Below, piece by piece: positions 1 to 6,916 of a stretch of DNA of 8,692 nucleotides. The position numbers were made by a program, and so were the translations under genes. Each line of letters begins with the position of its first letter. Position 1 is the stretch's first letter. This DNA comes from DATKEH01 sp035546355 (GTDB lineage: Bacteria > Acidobacteriota > Thermoanaerobaculia > Multivoradales > JAIOJS01), in contig DATKEH010000319.1 of NCBI GenBank assembly GCA_035546355.1, positions 1-8,692 on the forward strand, in the 5' to 3' direction. The notes beneath the pieces are model-generated. The model was given only the letters and a program-made list of their open reading frames with translations, was not told the origin of the DNA and did no database searches.

Positions 1-585
1 CAGCAGGTCGTGGCCGAGCTCGGCCACCAGGCGGTAGAGCAGGGCGAGGGGGAGCCCCACCACGTTGCTCCAGCTCCCCTCGATGCCGGCGACGAAGAGC
101 GCGGCGCGCCCCTGGACGCCGTAGGCGCCGGCCTTGTCCAGCGGCTCGCCGGTCGCCACGTACCAGTCGATCTCGCGCTCGGACAGCGGCGCCAGGCGCA
201 CCCGTGAGACTTCCACCTCGGCGGCGGTGCGCCCGGCGCCGGCGTCGCGCACCGCCACTCCGCTGAGCACCCGGTGCTCGCGCCCCTGCAGGCGGCGCAG
301 CATGGCGCGGGCGTCGGCGGCGTCCGCCGGCTTGCCCAGCACCTCGCCGTCGAGCGTCACCACGGTGTCGGCGGCGACCACCAGCTCGCCGGCGGCGGCC
401 ACCGCCTCGGCCTTCTCGCGCGCCAGCCGCTCGACGTGCGCCGCGGCTTCCTCGCCCGGCAGCAGCCGCTCGTCGACGGCGGCCGGCCGCACCGCGACCG
501 CGAGGCCGAGGCCCGCCAGCAGCTCGCGGCGCCGTGGCGAGGCCGAGGCCAGGACCAGGTGGGGGCGGCCCGCAGCCGGGCTCAC
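1..585 (-). CDS. maf: Maf-family nucleoside triphosphate pyrophosphatase (partial, C-terminus cut by window edge)
   Basis: This is a cytoplasmic Maf/YhdE-type enzyme, a family that hydrolyses non-canonical or selected nucleoside triphosphates to monophosphate and pyrophosphate. It starts with GTG at 585-583, and 195 codons are open to base 1 with no stop, so only a few residues are likely missing from a family of about 190-210 aa. Visible motifs are the N-terminal LASASPRRREL (12-22), VDE (37-39), the catalytic-type AADTVV (71-76), LGKP (83-86), the hydrophobic SGVAV stretch (108-112) and GEPLDKAGAYGVQG (146-159). The DKAGAYGxQG form resembles the dTTP/UTP-type (YhdE) branch rather than the YceF branch; this substrate call is inference. 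The GTG start overlaps the stop of the upstream VWFA gene (GTGA), and no Shine-Dalgarno sequence is seen, so translation is probably coupled. The family identity is near certain. Confidence 0.95.
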   Translation of the reverse strand, partial: MSPAAGRPHLVLASASPRRRELLAGLGLAVAVRPAAVDERLLPGEEAAAHVERLAREKAEAVAAAGELVVAADTVVTLDGEVLGKPADAADARAMLRRLQGREHRVLSGVAVRDAGAGRTAAEVEVSRVRLAPLSEREIDWYVATGEPLDKAGAYGVQGRAALFVAGIEGSWSNVVGLPLALLYRLVAELGHDLL

Positions 586-3125
586 GGGTAGTAGCCGGCC
601 AGCGTGCGGGCGGAGAGGCCCCTCCCCTGCACCTCCACCTCGATCCGGCGGAAGCCCGCGCCGTCCGACTGGTCGGACTGATAGGCCAGCAGGTACTGCG
701 CGCGCAGCTCCTCTTCGATGGCGCGGTAGATGTCGCCGAGCCCGGCAGCCCCCTCGGTGAAGAAGCTGCGCCCGCCGGTCTCGCTCGCCAGCCGCCCGAG
801 GGCCATGCGCGCCGAGTCGGCCGAGGTCGGCAGGCTCATGCCGATGGTGTAGATCGCCACCCCGCTGCGGCGGGCGAACTCCAGGACCTCTTCGAAGCGG
901 TAGCGGCTCTTGACGTCCTCGCCGTCGGAGAGCAGCACCAGCAGACGCTTGCCGCGGATGCCGCCGAAGTAGTAGAGGGAGTAGATCAGGCTGTCGTAGA
1001 GGGCCGTCTCGCCCTCCGCCCGCAGGCCGGCGAGCCCGCCGGACAGCACCTCCACGTCGCTGGTGAAGCGCACCTTGAGCTGCGGCTGGTCGTTGAAGGT
1101 GATGACCGCGGCGCGGTCGCGCGGCGTCAGCAGCTCGTCGAAGAAGCGCAACGCGGCGCGCTCGGCGTCCCGCAGCCGCTCGACCATGGAGGTCGAGGTG
1201 TCGATCAACACCGCGGCGTGCACCGGCAGGTTCTCCACCCACTCGAAGCGCAGCAGCGGCTGCTCGCGGCCGTCCTCGCGCACCCGGAAGTCGTCGGCGG
1301 CGAGCCCGCTGACGGGGCGGCCGCGGCGGTCGACGACGGTGGTGTAGAGCTCGACCAGGTCGACGTCCATGCGGTCGAGGTTGTCGGGGGCGTGGAGGTA
1401 GACTAGATCCTCGGCCGAGCCCCCCTCGGCGAGGTGCGCCACCACGCGCACGAACGACGGCTCGTCCCCGGCGGGGCGCCGCAGGGGCTGCACGAAGGGG
1501 GGCTGGTAGAGCGTCGCCAGCCGCTCGTCGTCGACAAAGAACTCCACCCGGTCGAGGCGGTCGCTGTCGGGCACTTCGACCACCGCCTGGGCTCGCAGGA
1601 CCTCGGGCAGCGGCCCGCCGCCGCGCGGCTCCACCAGCCGCACCGAAAAGCGGTGGGGGCCGGCGTTGAAGGCGATCTCGTCGCTGGCCAATGCCTCGCC
1701 GTCGGCCGCCTCGGCCACCGCGCGCAGCGTGCGCAGGCGCGGCTCCCGCCCGAGGTCGAGCTCGACGCTGTAGGGGGCCCGCGTCTTGGTGAGCACCGGC
1801 TTGCCGTCGAGCTCGAAGCGCACGCGGGCCACCGCCTGACCGCGCACCTGCGCCGCCACCCGCACCCTGCCGGTGTGCAACTGGTCGGGGGGCGAGGAGA
1901 GCTTGACCACGGCTTCCTCCGGCGGGGCCTGGCCGGCGGCCGATCCGTTTCCTGCGGCTGGCGGCACCGGGTCGGCCGAGGCCCTCGCGGCGCCCGCCGC
2001 ACCGGGGCCCGCCACCACCGGCACGGCGAGCTCCTGCTCGCGGCGGAAGAAACCGCCGCCGTGGAGGTCCTCCAGGCGCAGGATCAGCTGGTATTCGCCA
2101 GGGCGCAGGTAGCGCTCGACCTGGAGCGGGAGGGTGTCCGTGGCCTGGCGAGCCGGCAGGTCGAAGCGGTAGCGGAAGGCGTCGAAGAGCTCCCCCTGGC
2201 GTAGCACCTCGCCGTCGAGGAGAAAGCTGTGCACCGGTTCGCCGTCGCTGCCGCCGACCCCGGCCGACCGGCGCGGCACCTCCACCCTGGTCGCCACCAC
2301 CGTGCGGCTCTGGTGGCGGCCGGGGAAGTCGATCGACAGCTCTGCGGGGAGGGTGGCGGCGCCCTCGGGGACGGCGGTCGAGCGATCGGCGAAGGCCGCC
2401 ACCCACTCCGCGTCGGGTCGTGGCACCCCCACTCCCCGCTCCTCGAGCTGCTGCCAGTCGGCGGCGCCCGCCAGCGCCCCCAGCAGCTCGTCGCCGCGCA
2501 GGCACTGGTCGCGTATCGCCTCGGCCGCGGCGTGATCCGACAGCGTTCCCGCCGGCGGCAGCAGGAGGAGCGAGAGCAGCCCCTCACCGGGGCGCCACAG
2601 CCGATATCGACCCTGGCGGTCGCCGCCCGAGGCCACGAAGGCCAGCGTCAGCGCCGTGCGGGTGAGGTCGGTGCCGCTCCAGCTCCACGCCTCCAGCGGG
2701 CGCAGCAGGGCGCCGCAACGCCCGGCGACGACGCGCTCCGGCGGCCCGTGCAGCAGCAGCATGCGGGCCCGCTCGTCGGTGAGATCGTCCCACCGCTCGC
2801 GGGCCGCTGCCACGCGCTCCTGCCAGCGGTCCCGGAGCTCGTTGCGCGGCGTCTCGGGGAAGGGGTCGCGCAGCTCCCAGAAGCGGCGGATGAAGGCCTG
2901 CCGGCGGTAGTCCTGATCGAGGGCGAGGAAGGCGGCGCGCTCCTCGGGCGAGATCAGCGGCGCCACCTCTTCCAGCCACTGGCGGTAGCGAGCGGGCAGG
3001 TCGGCGGCGGCTTCGGCGGTGGCCGACTCGGGAGTGTCGACCGCGGCGTCCGCCGCCGGCGCTGGGGCGGCGACCGACAGCAGCGCGGCTGCCAGCAGGA
3101 CGGTGACGGCTCGCCCGCCGCTCAT
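582..3125 (-). CDS. Secreted GWxTD-like / VWFA-related domain protein, second paralog
   Basis: This 847-aa protein is predicted to be exported and its function is unknown. It has an Ala-rich signal peptide (about 1-25, likely cut near APAA) with no lipobox cysteine. A GWxTD-like N-terminal domain follows (about 46-145; FWELRDPFP, RNELRDRW, RMLLLHGPPE), but the eponymous Gly-Trp is missing. A beta-rich middle region (about 255-370) contains FPGRHQSRTVV and RPGEYQLILRLED. An Ala/Gly/Pro linker (371-404) leads into two Ig-like segments (about 405-580) and a C-terminal VWFA-related domain (about 585-847). Its metal site is intact: D642-S644-S646 (DTSTS), T707 and D734 (LLSDGED). The only cysteines are C137 and C208. 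The ATG at 3125 is chosen because it begins the signal peptide and overlaps the upstream stop as ATGA. The frame stays open another 1.2 kb upstream, but that part is a shadow of the neighbouring gene. It is a clear paralog of the adjacent upstream gene; adhesion or scaffolding through the metal site is only a guess. Confidence 0.9.
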   Translation of the reverse strand: MSGGRAVTVLLAAALLSVAAPAPAADAAVDTPESATAEAAADLPARYRQWLEEVAPLISPEERAAFLALDQDYRRQAFIRRFWELRDPFPETPRNELRDRWQERVAAARERWDDLTDERARMLLLHGPPERVVAGRCGALLRPLEAWSWSGTDLTRTALTLAFVASGGDRQGRYRLWRPGEGLLSLLLLPPAGTLSDHAAAEAIRDQCLRGDELLGALAGAADWQQLEERGVGVPRPDAEWVAAFADRSTAVPEGAATLPAELSIDFPGRHQSRTVVATRVEVPRRSAGVGGSDGEPVHSFLLDGEVLRQGELFDAFRYRFDLPARQATDTLPLQVERYLRPGEYQLILRLEDLHGGGFFRREQELAVPVVAGPGAAGAARASADPVPPAAGNGSAAGQAPPEEAVVKLSSPPDQLHTGRVRVAAQVRGQAVARVRFELDGKPVLTKTRAPYSVELDLGREPRLRTLRAVAEAADGEALASDEIAFNAGPHRFSVRLVEPRGGGPLPEVLRAQAVVEVPDSDRLDRVEFFVDDERLATLYQPPFVQPLRRPAGDEPSFVRVVAHLAEGGSAEDLVYLHAPDNLDRMDVDLVELYTTVVDRRGRPVSGLAADDFRVREDGREQPLLRFEWVENLPVHAAVLIDTSTSMVERLRDAERAALRFFDELLTPRDRAAVITFNDQPQLKVRFTSDVEVLSGGLAGLRAEGETALYDSLIYSLYYFGGIRGKRLLVLLSDGEDVKSRYRFEEVLEFARRSGVAIYTIGMSLPTSADSARMALGRLASETGGRSFFTEGAAGLGDIYRAIEEELRAQYLLAYQSDQSDGAGFRRIEVEVQGRGLSARTLAGYYP

Positions 3126-5659
3126 GGGTAGTACCCGCGCATCGTCTGGGCGCGCACGCCGGGCCGCTCCACCTCCAGCTGGACACGTCGGAAGCCGCCG
3201 TCGCCGCTGGTGTTGGTCGACTGGTAGGCGATCAGGTACTGCGACCGCAGCTCCTTCTCGATGGCGTAGTAGATCTCCCTGAGCGCCGCCGAGTCGTCGA
3301 CGAAATAGCTGCGCCCGCCGGTCTCCTCGGCCAGCTGGGTCAGGCGCTTCTTGGTGTCGCCCTCGCCACGCCCGAGGGCGAGGCCGATGGTGTAGACGGT
3401 GACGCCGGCGCGGCGCGCGTACTCGAGGGTCTCCTCGAAGCCGAAGCGGGAGGTCTCGTCCTTGCCGTCCGAGAGCACCAGCAACGCCCGCTGCCCCTTG
3501 ACGCCATTGAAGTAGTGGAGGGCGAAGATCAGGCTGTCGTACAGCGCCGTGCCGCGCTCGGCCTTCAGCCCGGCGAGCCCGCCGCCGAGCTCGAGGAGCC
3601 GGTTGGTGAACTTGGCCACCAGCTGCGGCCGGTCGTTGAAGGTGATGAGGGCGGCGCGGTCCTTCGGCGTCAGCGTCTGCTGGAAGAAGGCGAGCGCCGC
3701 CTCCTGGGCATCCTCGAGCCGCGACGCCATCGACGCCGAGATGTCGAGCAGCACCGCCGTCTTGATCGGCAGGTCGCGCACCTGCTCGAAGCGCACGATC
3801 TCCTGGGGCGCGCCGTCCTCGCGGACGCGGAAGTCGGCTTCGCCGAGTCCCTCGACCGGCCGGCCCGAGCGGTCGATGGCGCTGGTGTAGAGCTCGACGA
3901 GCTGCACGTCGATCTCCTCCAGACCCGGCGGCGCGTTGACGAAGACGTGGTCGTCGGTACTGTTGCCGTCGGGGAGGTAGGCCACCGCTCGCAGGTAGGT
4001 CAACTCCCCCAGCGTGGGGAGCACCAGCGGCTGTTCGTAGGGCGGCTGGTAGAGGGTCGCGACCAGCGTCTCGTCCAGGTACAGCTCGACCCGCTCGATC
4101 CGCTGCCCCTCCGGCGCTTCGACGTCGGCGACGGCGCGCAGGCTGGAGCGGAAATGCTGCCCGGGCCGCGGCTCCACCAGCCGCACGGTGAAGCGGTGGG
4201 CGCTGGCGTTGAGCAGCATCTCGTCGGCGGCGACCTCCTTGCCGGCGCTGTCCATGACGGCGGCGCGCAGCACCTGCGACCGCGGCAGGCGGCCGAGATC
4301 GAGCTCGACGCTCCACGGCGCGCTCCGCTTCCTGAGGATCGGCTGGCCGTCGAGGGAGAACACCACGCTGGCGATGTCGCCGTTGCCGGTGACCAGGGCA
4401 TCGAAGCGCACCTTGCCCACCAGTATGTCGTCGATCGGCTCGACCAGGGTGACGGTGGTGTCGCCGGTCGACAGGATGGCATTGGCCTCGGCGAGGATGG
4501 CGGCGGTCTCAAGGTCGGCCGGCGGCGGCGGCGCGTCCTCCACCAGCGGCACCGACAGCTCGCGATCCAGGTAGTGGTAGCGGTCGCCGTTCAGGTCTTC
4601 GGCCTTGAGCACCAGCCGGTAGTCGCCCGGTCGGAGATGCCGCTGGAACACCAGCGGCACCTGCGGCCCGGAGAGCGTCTCCAGGGGCAGGTCGAACTTG
4701 TAGCGAAAGCGGTCGAAGAGGCGGTCTTCGCGCAGCAGCTCGCCGGTGATCAGCAGGTTCAGCGATCTGGCGCCGCCGAGCTCCGCCGTGCTCAGCTCCT
4801 CGCGCGCCACCAGCAGCGTGCCCTGGACCACGGTGCGGCTCTGCTTGCGGCCGGGAAAGCCGAAGGACAGCTCGGCGGGGAAGAGGGCCGCCCCTTCGGG
4901 GAGGTCGGTGGAGTAGCTCTGGAAGGTCGCGAGCCACTCGCCGGAGGGGCCCTCGATCGGCGCCTCGGCGGCCATCAGCAGCAGCGGGTAGCCCAGTCGG
5001 CCGTGACGGTAGATGTAGGCCAGCGCCGCCATGAAGGCGTCGCCGTTGAGGCTGCACGAGCGCGCCGCCACGGCCAGCATCTCCCGCTCGCTGGCGCGGA
5101 ACGGCGGGGTCTGGAACAGGTCCTGGATTCCCGCCGCCGGCTGCCAGAGCTGGAAGTCGCCGACCCCCCAGCGCTGGTAGAAGATCAGGTACAGCTCGTC
5201 GCGCAGCCGCTCGTTCTTGCCGTAGTACCAGACCTCGATGGGCCACAGGTCGATGCCGCACTTGACGTCGGCGCTGCCGTCGGGCGGGCCGTTGAGCAGC
5301 AGCATCCGCGGCCGGTCGCCCCGCAGGCTCCCGTAGCGGCTGCGCGCCTGCTCGACCCGCGCCTCCCAGCGGTCGCGGAGCTCGTTGCGGGTGGTGTTGG
5401 GGTAGGGGTCGCGGATACGCCAGAACTGCTCGATGTAGGCGTCGCGCTGGTAATCCTTCTCCAGATCGAGGAACGCCTGCCGCTCCTCCTCGGTGAGCAG
5501 CAGATCCACCTCCTCGAGGAACTGGCGGTACTTGGGCGCCAGCTCGGCGAGGCGCGGGTCCTCCTTCTGCTTCCTGGCGGCGGCCGGCGCCGCGGCGAGC
5601 AGGAGCAGGGCGGCGAGGGTGACGAGAGCCGCGAGGGTGCGGGTCGGGGGCCGTCTCAT
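3122..5659 (-). CDS. Secreted GWxTD-like / VWFA-related domain protein, first paralog
   Basis: This 845-aa exported protein of unknown function is the first gene of the leftward operon. The signal peptide is MRRPPTR followed by a hydrophobic Leu/Ala core, with likely cleavage after AAA at about residue 28. The GWxTD-like domain (about 41-145) has FWRIRDPYPNTTRNELRDRW and RMLLLNGPPD, with the Gly-Trp signature degenerate. A beta-rich middle region (about 255-375) contains FPGRKQSRTVV and RPGDYRLVLKAEDLNGD. Two Ig-like segments (about 400-580) each start with VxLVEP. The C-terminal VWFA-related domain (about 584-845) carries MIDAS residues D639-S641-S643 (DISAS), T704 and D731 (LSDGKD) and ends in GYYP. 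C134 and C202 are the only cysteines and may form a disulfide after export. The ATG at 5659 is preferred over one 14 codons upstream because it directly precedes the basic and hydrophobic parts of the signal peptide and lies next to a -10-like element. No Shine-Dalgarno sequence is visible. The architecture is secure; the biological role is not. Confidence 0.9.
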   Translation of the reverse strand: MRRPPTRTLAALVTLAALLLLAAAPAAARKQKEDPRLAELAPKYRQFLEEVDLLLTEEERQAFLDLEKDYQRDAYIEQFWRIRDPYPNTTRNELRDRWEARVEQARSRYGSLRGDRPRMLLLNGPPDGSADVKCGIDLWPIEVWYYGKNERLRDELYLIFYQRWGVGDFQLWQPAAGIQDLFQTPPFRASEREMLAVAARSCSLNGDAFMAALAYIYRHGRLGYPLLLMAAEAPIEGPSGEWLATFQSYSTDLPEGAALFPAELSFGFPGRKQSRTVVQGTLLVAREELSTAELGGARSLNLLITGELLREDRLFDRFRYKFDLPLETLSGPQVPLVFQRHLRPGDYRLVLKAEDLNGDRYHYLDRELSVPLVEDAPPPPADLETAAILAEANAILSTGDTTVTLVEPIDDILVGKVRFDALVTGNGDIASVVFSLDGQPILRKRSAPWSVELDLGRLPRSQVLRAAVMDSAGKEVAADEMLLNASAHRFTVRLVEPRPGQHFRSSLRAVADVEAPEGQRIERVELYLDETLVATLYQPPYEQPLVLPTLGELTYLRAVAYLPDGNSTDDHVFVNAPPGLEEIDVQLVELYTSAIDRSGRPVEGLGEADFRVREDGAPQEIVRFEQVRDLPIKTAVLLDISASMASRLEDAQEAALAFFQQTLTPKDRAALITFNDRPQLVAKFTNRLLELGGGLAGLKAERGTALYDSLIFALHYFNGVKGQRALLVLSDGKDETSRFGFEETLEYARRAGVTVYTIGLALGRGEGDTKKRLTQLAEETGGRSYFVDDSAALREIYYAIEKELRSQYLIAYQSTNTSGDGGFRRVQLEVERPGVRAQTMRGYYP

Positions 5660-5667
5660 CTGTCTAC

Positions 5668-5675
5668 ATCGTAGC
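5668..5675 (-). promoter_or_regulatory. Candidate -10 element for the leftward VWFA-VWFA-maf operon
   Basis: The minus strand reads GCTACGAT here, containing the hexamer TACGAT (5673-5668). It ends 8 bases before the ATG at 5659. A start site about 7 bases downstream of the hexamer would leave a leader of roughly 2 bases, so the transcript would be nearly leaderless. The intervening GTAGACAG has no Shine-Dalgarno match, which fits. I see no convincing -35 box. The call rests on motif, position and the matching element on the other strand. Confidence 0.45.
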
Positions 5676-5741
5676 TCGCGCCGAGGATGCTGGGTGCCCA
5701 CACGCAGGACAACGGTTCAGTCCGGCCGCACCTTCCCCCTC

Positions 5742-5749
5742 GCTACAAT
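5742..5749 (+). promoter_or_regulatory. Candidate -10 element for the cysteine desulfurase-mnmA operon
   Basis: The plus strand reads GCTACAAT, containing TACAAT (5744-5749), one base from the TATAAT consensus. It ends 6 bases before the ATG at 5756, so initiation about 7 bases downstream would fall on the A of the start codon and give a leaderless mRNA. GAGG at 5750-5753 is only 2 bases from the ATG, too close for a normal Shine-Dalgarno site. No good -35 box is seen at the usual spacing. It differs by one base from the minus-strand element at 5668-5675. Confidence 0.5.
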
Positions 5750-5755
5750 GAGGCG

Positions 5756-6916
5756 ATGCGGTACGTCTACTTCGACCACAACGCCACCTCGACCCTCGAC
5801 CCCAGGGTGCGCGAGGCGATGCTGCCCTGGCTCGGCGGCGATCCTGGCAATCCGTCCTCGGCGCACCGGCTGGGGCAGGCGGCGCGGGGCGCGGTGGAGG
5901 AGGCGCGGCGCCACGTCGCCAGGCTGATCGGCGGCGAGCCGCTGGAGGTGGTGTTCACCGCTTCGGGCAGCGAGGCGAACAACGCCGCCATCTTCGAGAC
6001 CGCGCGGCGCGCCGGCTATTCCGGAGAGCTGGTGATGTCGACCCTCGAGCACCCCTCGGTGCGGCGGGCGGCGGAGCGCTGCGTCGAACAGGGCATGACC
6101 CTGCGGGAGGTCGCCCCCGGAGCGGACGGGGTGGTGGCGGCAGCGGCGGTGCTGGAGGCCCTTCGTCCCGACACGCGGCTGGTTTGCCTGATGCTCGCCA
6201 ACAACGAGCTGGGCACGCTGCAGCCGGTGGCGGAGGTGGCGGCCCGGTGCCGCGGGCGGGGCGTGCCGGTGCTCTGCGACGCGGTGCAGGCGGTGGGCAA
6301 GATGCCGGTCGACGTGGGCGAGCTGGGGGCCGATTTCGTCAGCCTGGGCGGCCACAAGTTCCATGGCCCGCTCGGCGCGGCGGCGCTGTGGGTGCGGCCG
6401 GAGATGCCCTTCGAGGGCCACCTCGTCGGCGGCAGCCAGGAGCGCGGCCGCCGGGCCGGGACGGTGAACGTGCCGGCGGTGGTGGGGCTGGGCACCGCCT
6501 GCGCCCTGGCCGCCGAGGAGCTGCCGGAGCGCCGGCGGCGGCTGACGGTGATGCGCGACCTCCTCGAGGAGAGCATCGTCCAGCGGCTGGCCGAGGCCCG
6601 CATCCACTGCCGCAGCTCGCCGCGCCTGCCGCACACCTGCCACGTGGCCTTCCCCGGCGTCGCCGGGCAGAGCCTGGTCATCCGCCTCGATCTCGCCGGC
6701 TTCGCGGTATCGGCGGGCCCCGCCTGCTCCTCCGGTACCGTCGAGCCGAGCGCGGCCCTGCTGTCGATGGGGATGCCGGCCTCCGAGGCGCTGGCTTCGA
6801 TCCGCATCAGCCTGGGCATCACCAACACCCGGCAGGAGGTGGAAGCCTTCCTGCCGGTGCTGGAGCAGGAGGTGCAGGCGCTCGCGTTGTTGGCGCCGAG
6901 CGGGGAGGACGGGTGA
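5756..6916 (+). CDS. Cysteine desulfurase, NifS/IscS family
   Basis: This PLP enzyme takes sulfur from L-cysteine as an enzyme-bound persulfide, releasing alanine. It is 386 aa, close to the usual family length. Visible residues are YFDHNATS at the N-terminus, the cofactor-stacking His in LEHPS (H99), ANNELGT (148-154), CDAVQAVGK with D175 and Q178, the PLP lysine in GGHKFHGP (K201), RAGTVNVP (233-240), the persulfide cysteine C324 in GPACSSGT, and R350 in IRISLG for the substrate carboxylate. The ATG at 5756 is chosen because the family begins at this YFDxNAT point. An in-frame ATG at 5687 would add 23 residues without family character. The gene overlaps mnmA (GTGA), so its main job is probably to supply sulfur for tRNA thiolation, like YrvO of B. 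subtilis. A role in Fe-S assembly cannot be excluded; no iscU or other isc/suf gene is in the window. The symbol is left blank because nifS, iscS and yrvO cannot be told apart from sequence alone. Confidence 0.95.
   Translation: MRYVYFDHNATSTLDPRVREAMLPWLGGDPGNPSSAHRLGQAARGAVEEARRHVARLIGGEPLEVVFTASGSEANNAAIFETARRAGYSGELVMSTLEHPSVRRAAERCVEQGMTLREVAPGADGVVAAAAVLEALRPDTRLVCLMLANNELGTLQPVAEVAARCRGRGVPVLCDAVQAVGKMPVDVGELGADFVSLGGHKFHGPLGAAALWVRPEMPFEGHLVGGSQERGRRAGTVNVPAVVGLGTACALAAEELPERRRRLTVMRDLLEESIVQRLAEARIHCRSSPRLPHTCHVAFPGVAGQSLVIRLDLAGFAVSAGPACSSGTVEPSAALLSMGMPASEALASIRISLGITNTRQEVEAFLPVLEQEVQALALLAPSGEDG

Noticed and set aside
3126..4316. A 397-residue N-terminal extension of the second VWFA protein
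   Set aside because: The frame is open, but the extension is Arg/Ala-rich and read out of frame through the VWFA domain of the upstream gene. The ATG at 3125 starts a clear signal peptide and overlaps the upstream stop.
582..5659. The two VWFA genes as a MoxR/BatA-type VWA operon
   Set aside because: No AAA+ MoxR ATPase, BatA/B membrane helices or TPR partner is present, and both proteins are signal-peptide-bearing with GWxTD-like domains. They belong to a different VWFA group.
3515..5674. A 719-codon open frame on the plus strand opposite the first VWFA gene
   Set aside because: Its product is low-complexity and rich in Arg, Gly, Ala, Glu, Leu and His, with no recognisable domain. The opposite strand encodes a full, conserved multidomain protein with a signal peptide. 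Long antisense frames are expected at this GC content.
5687..5755. An alternative upstream start for the cysteine desulfurase adding 23 residues
   Set aside because: The added residues have no family character, and the family begins at the YFDxNAT strand. The extension would also place the -10-like element inside the gene.
6184..6912. A 243-residue upstream extension of the mnmA frame
   Set aside because: It is an out-of-frame reading of the desulfurase gene. The GTG at 6913 has a good Shine-Dalgarno stretch and directly precedes the PP-loop.
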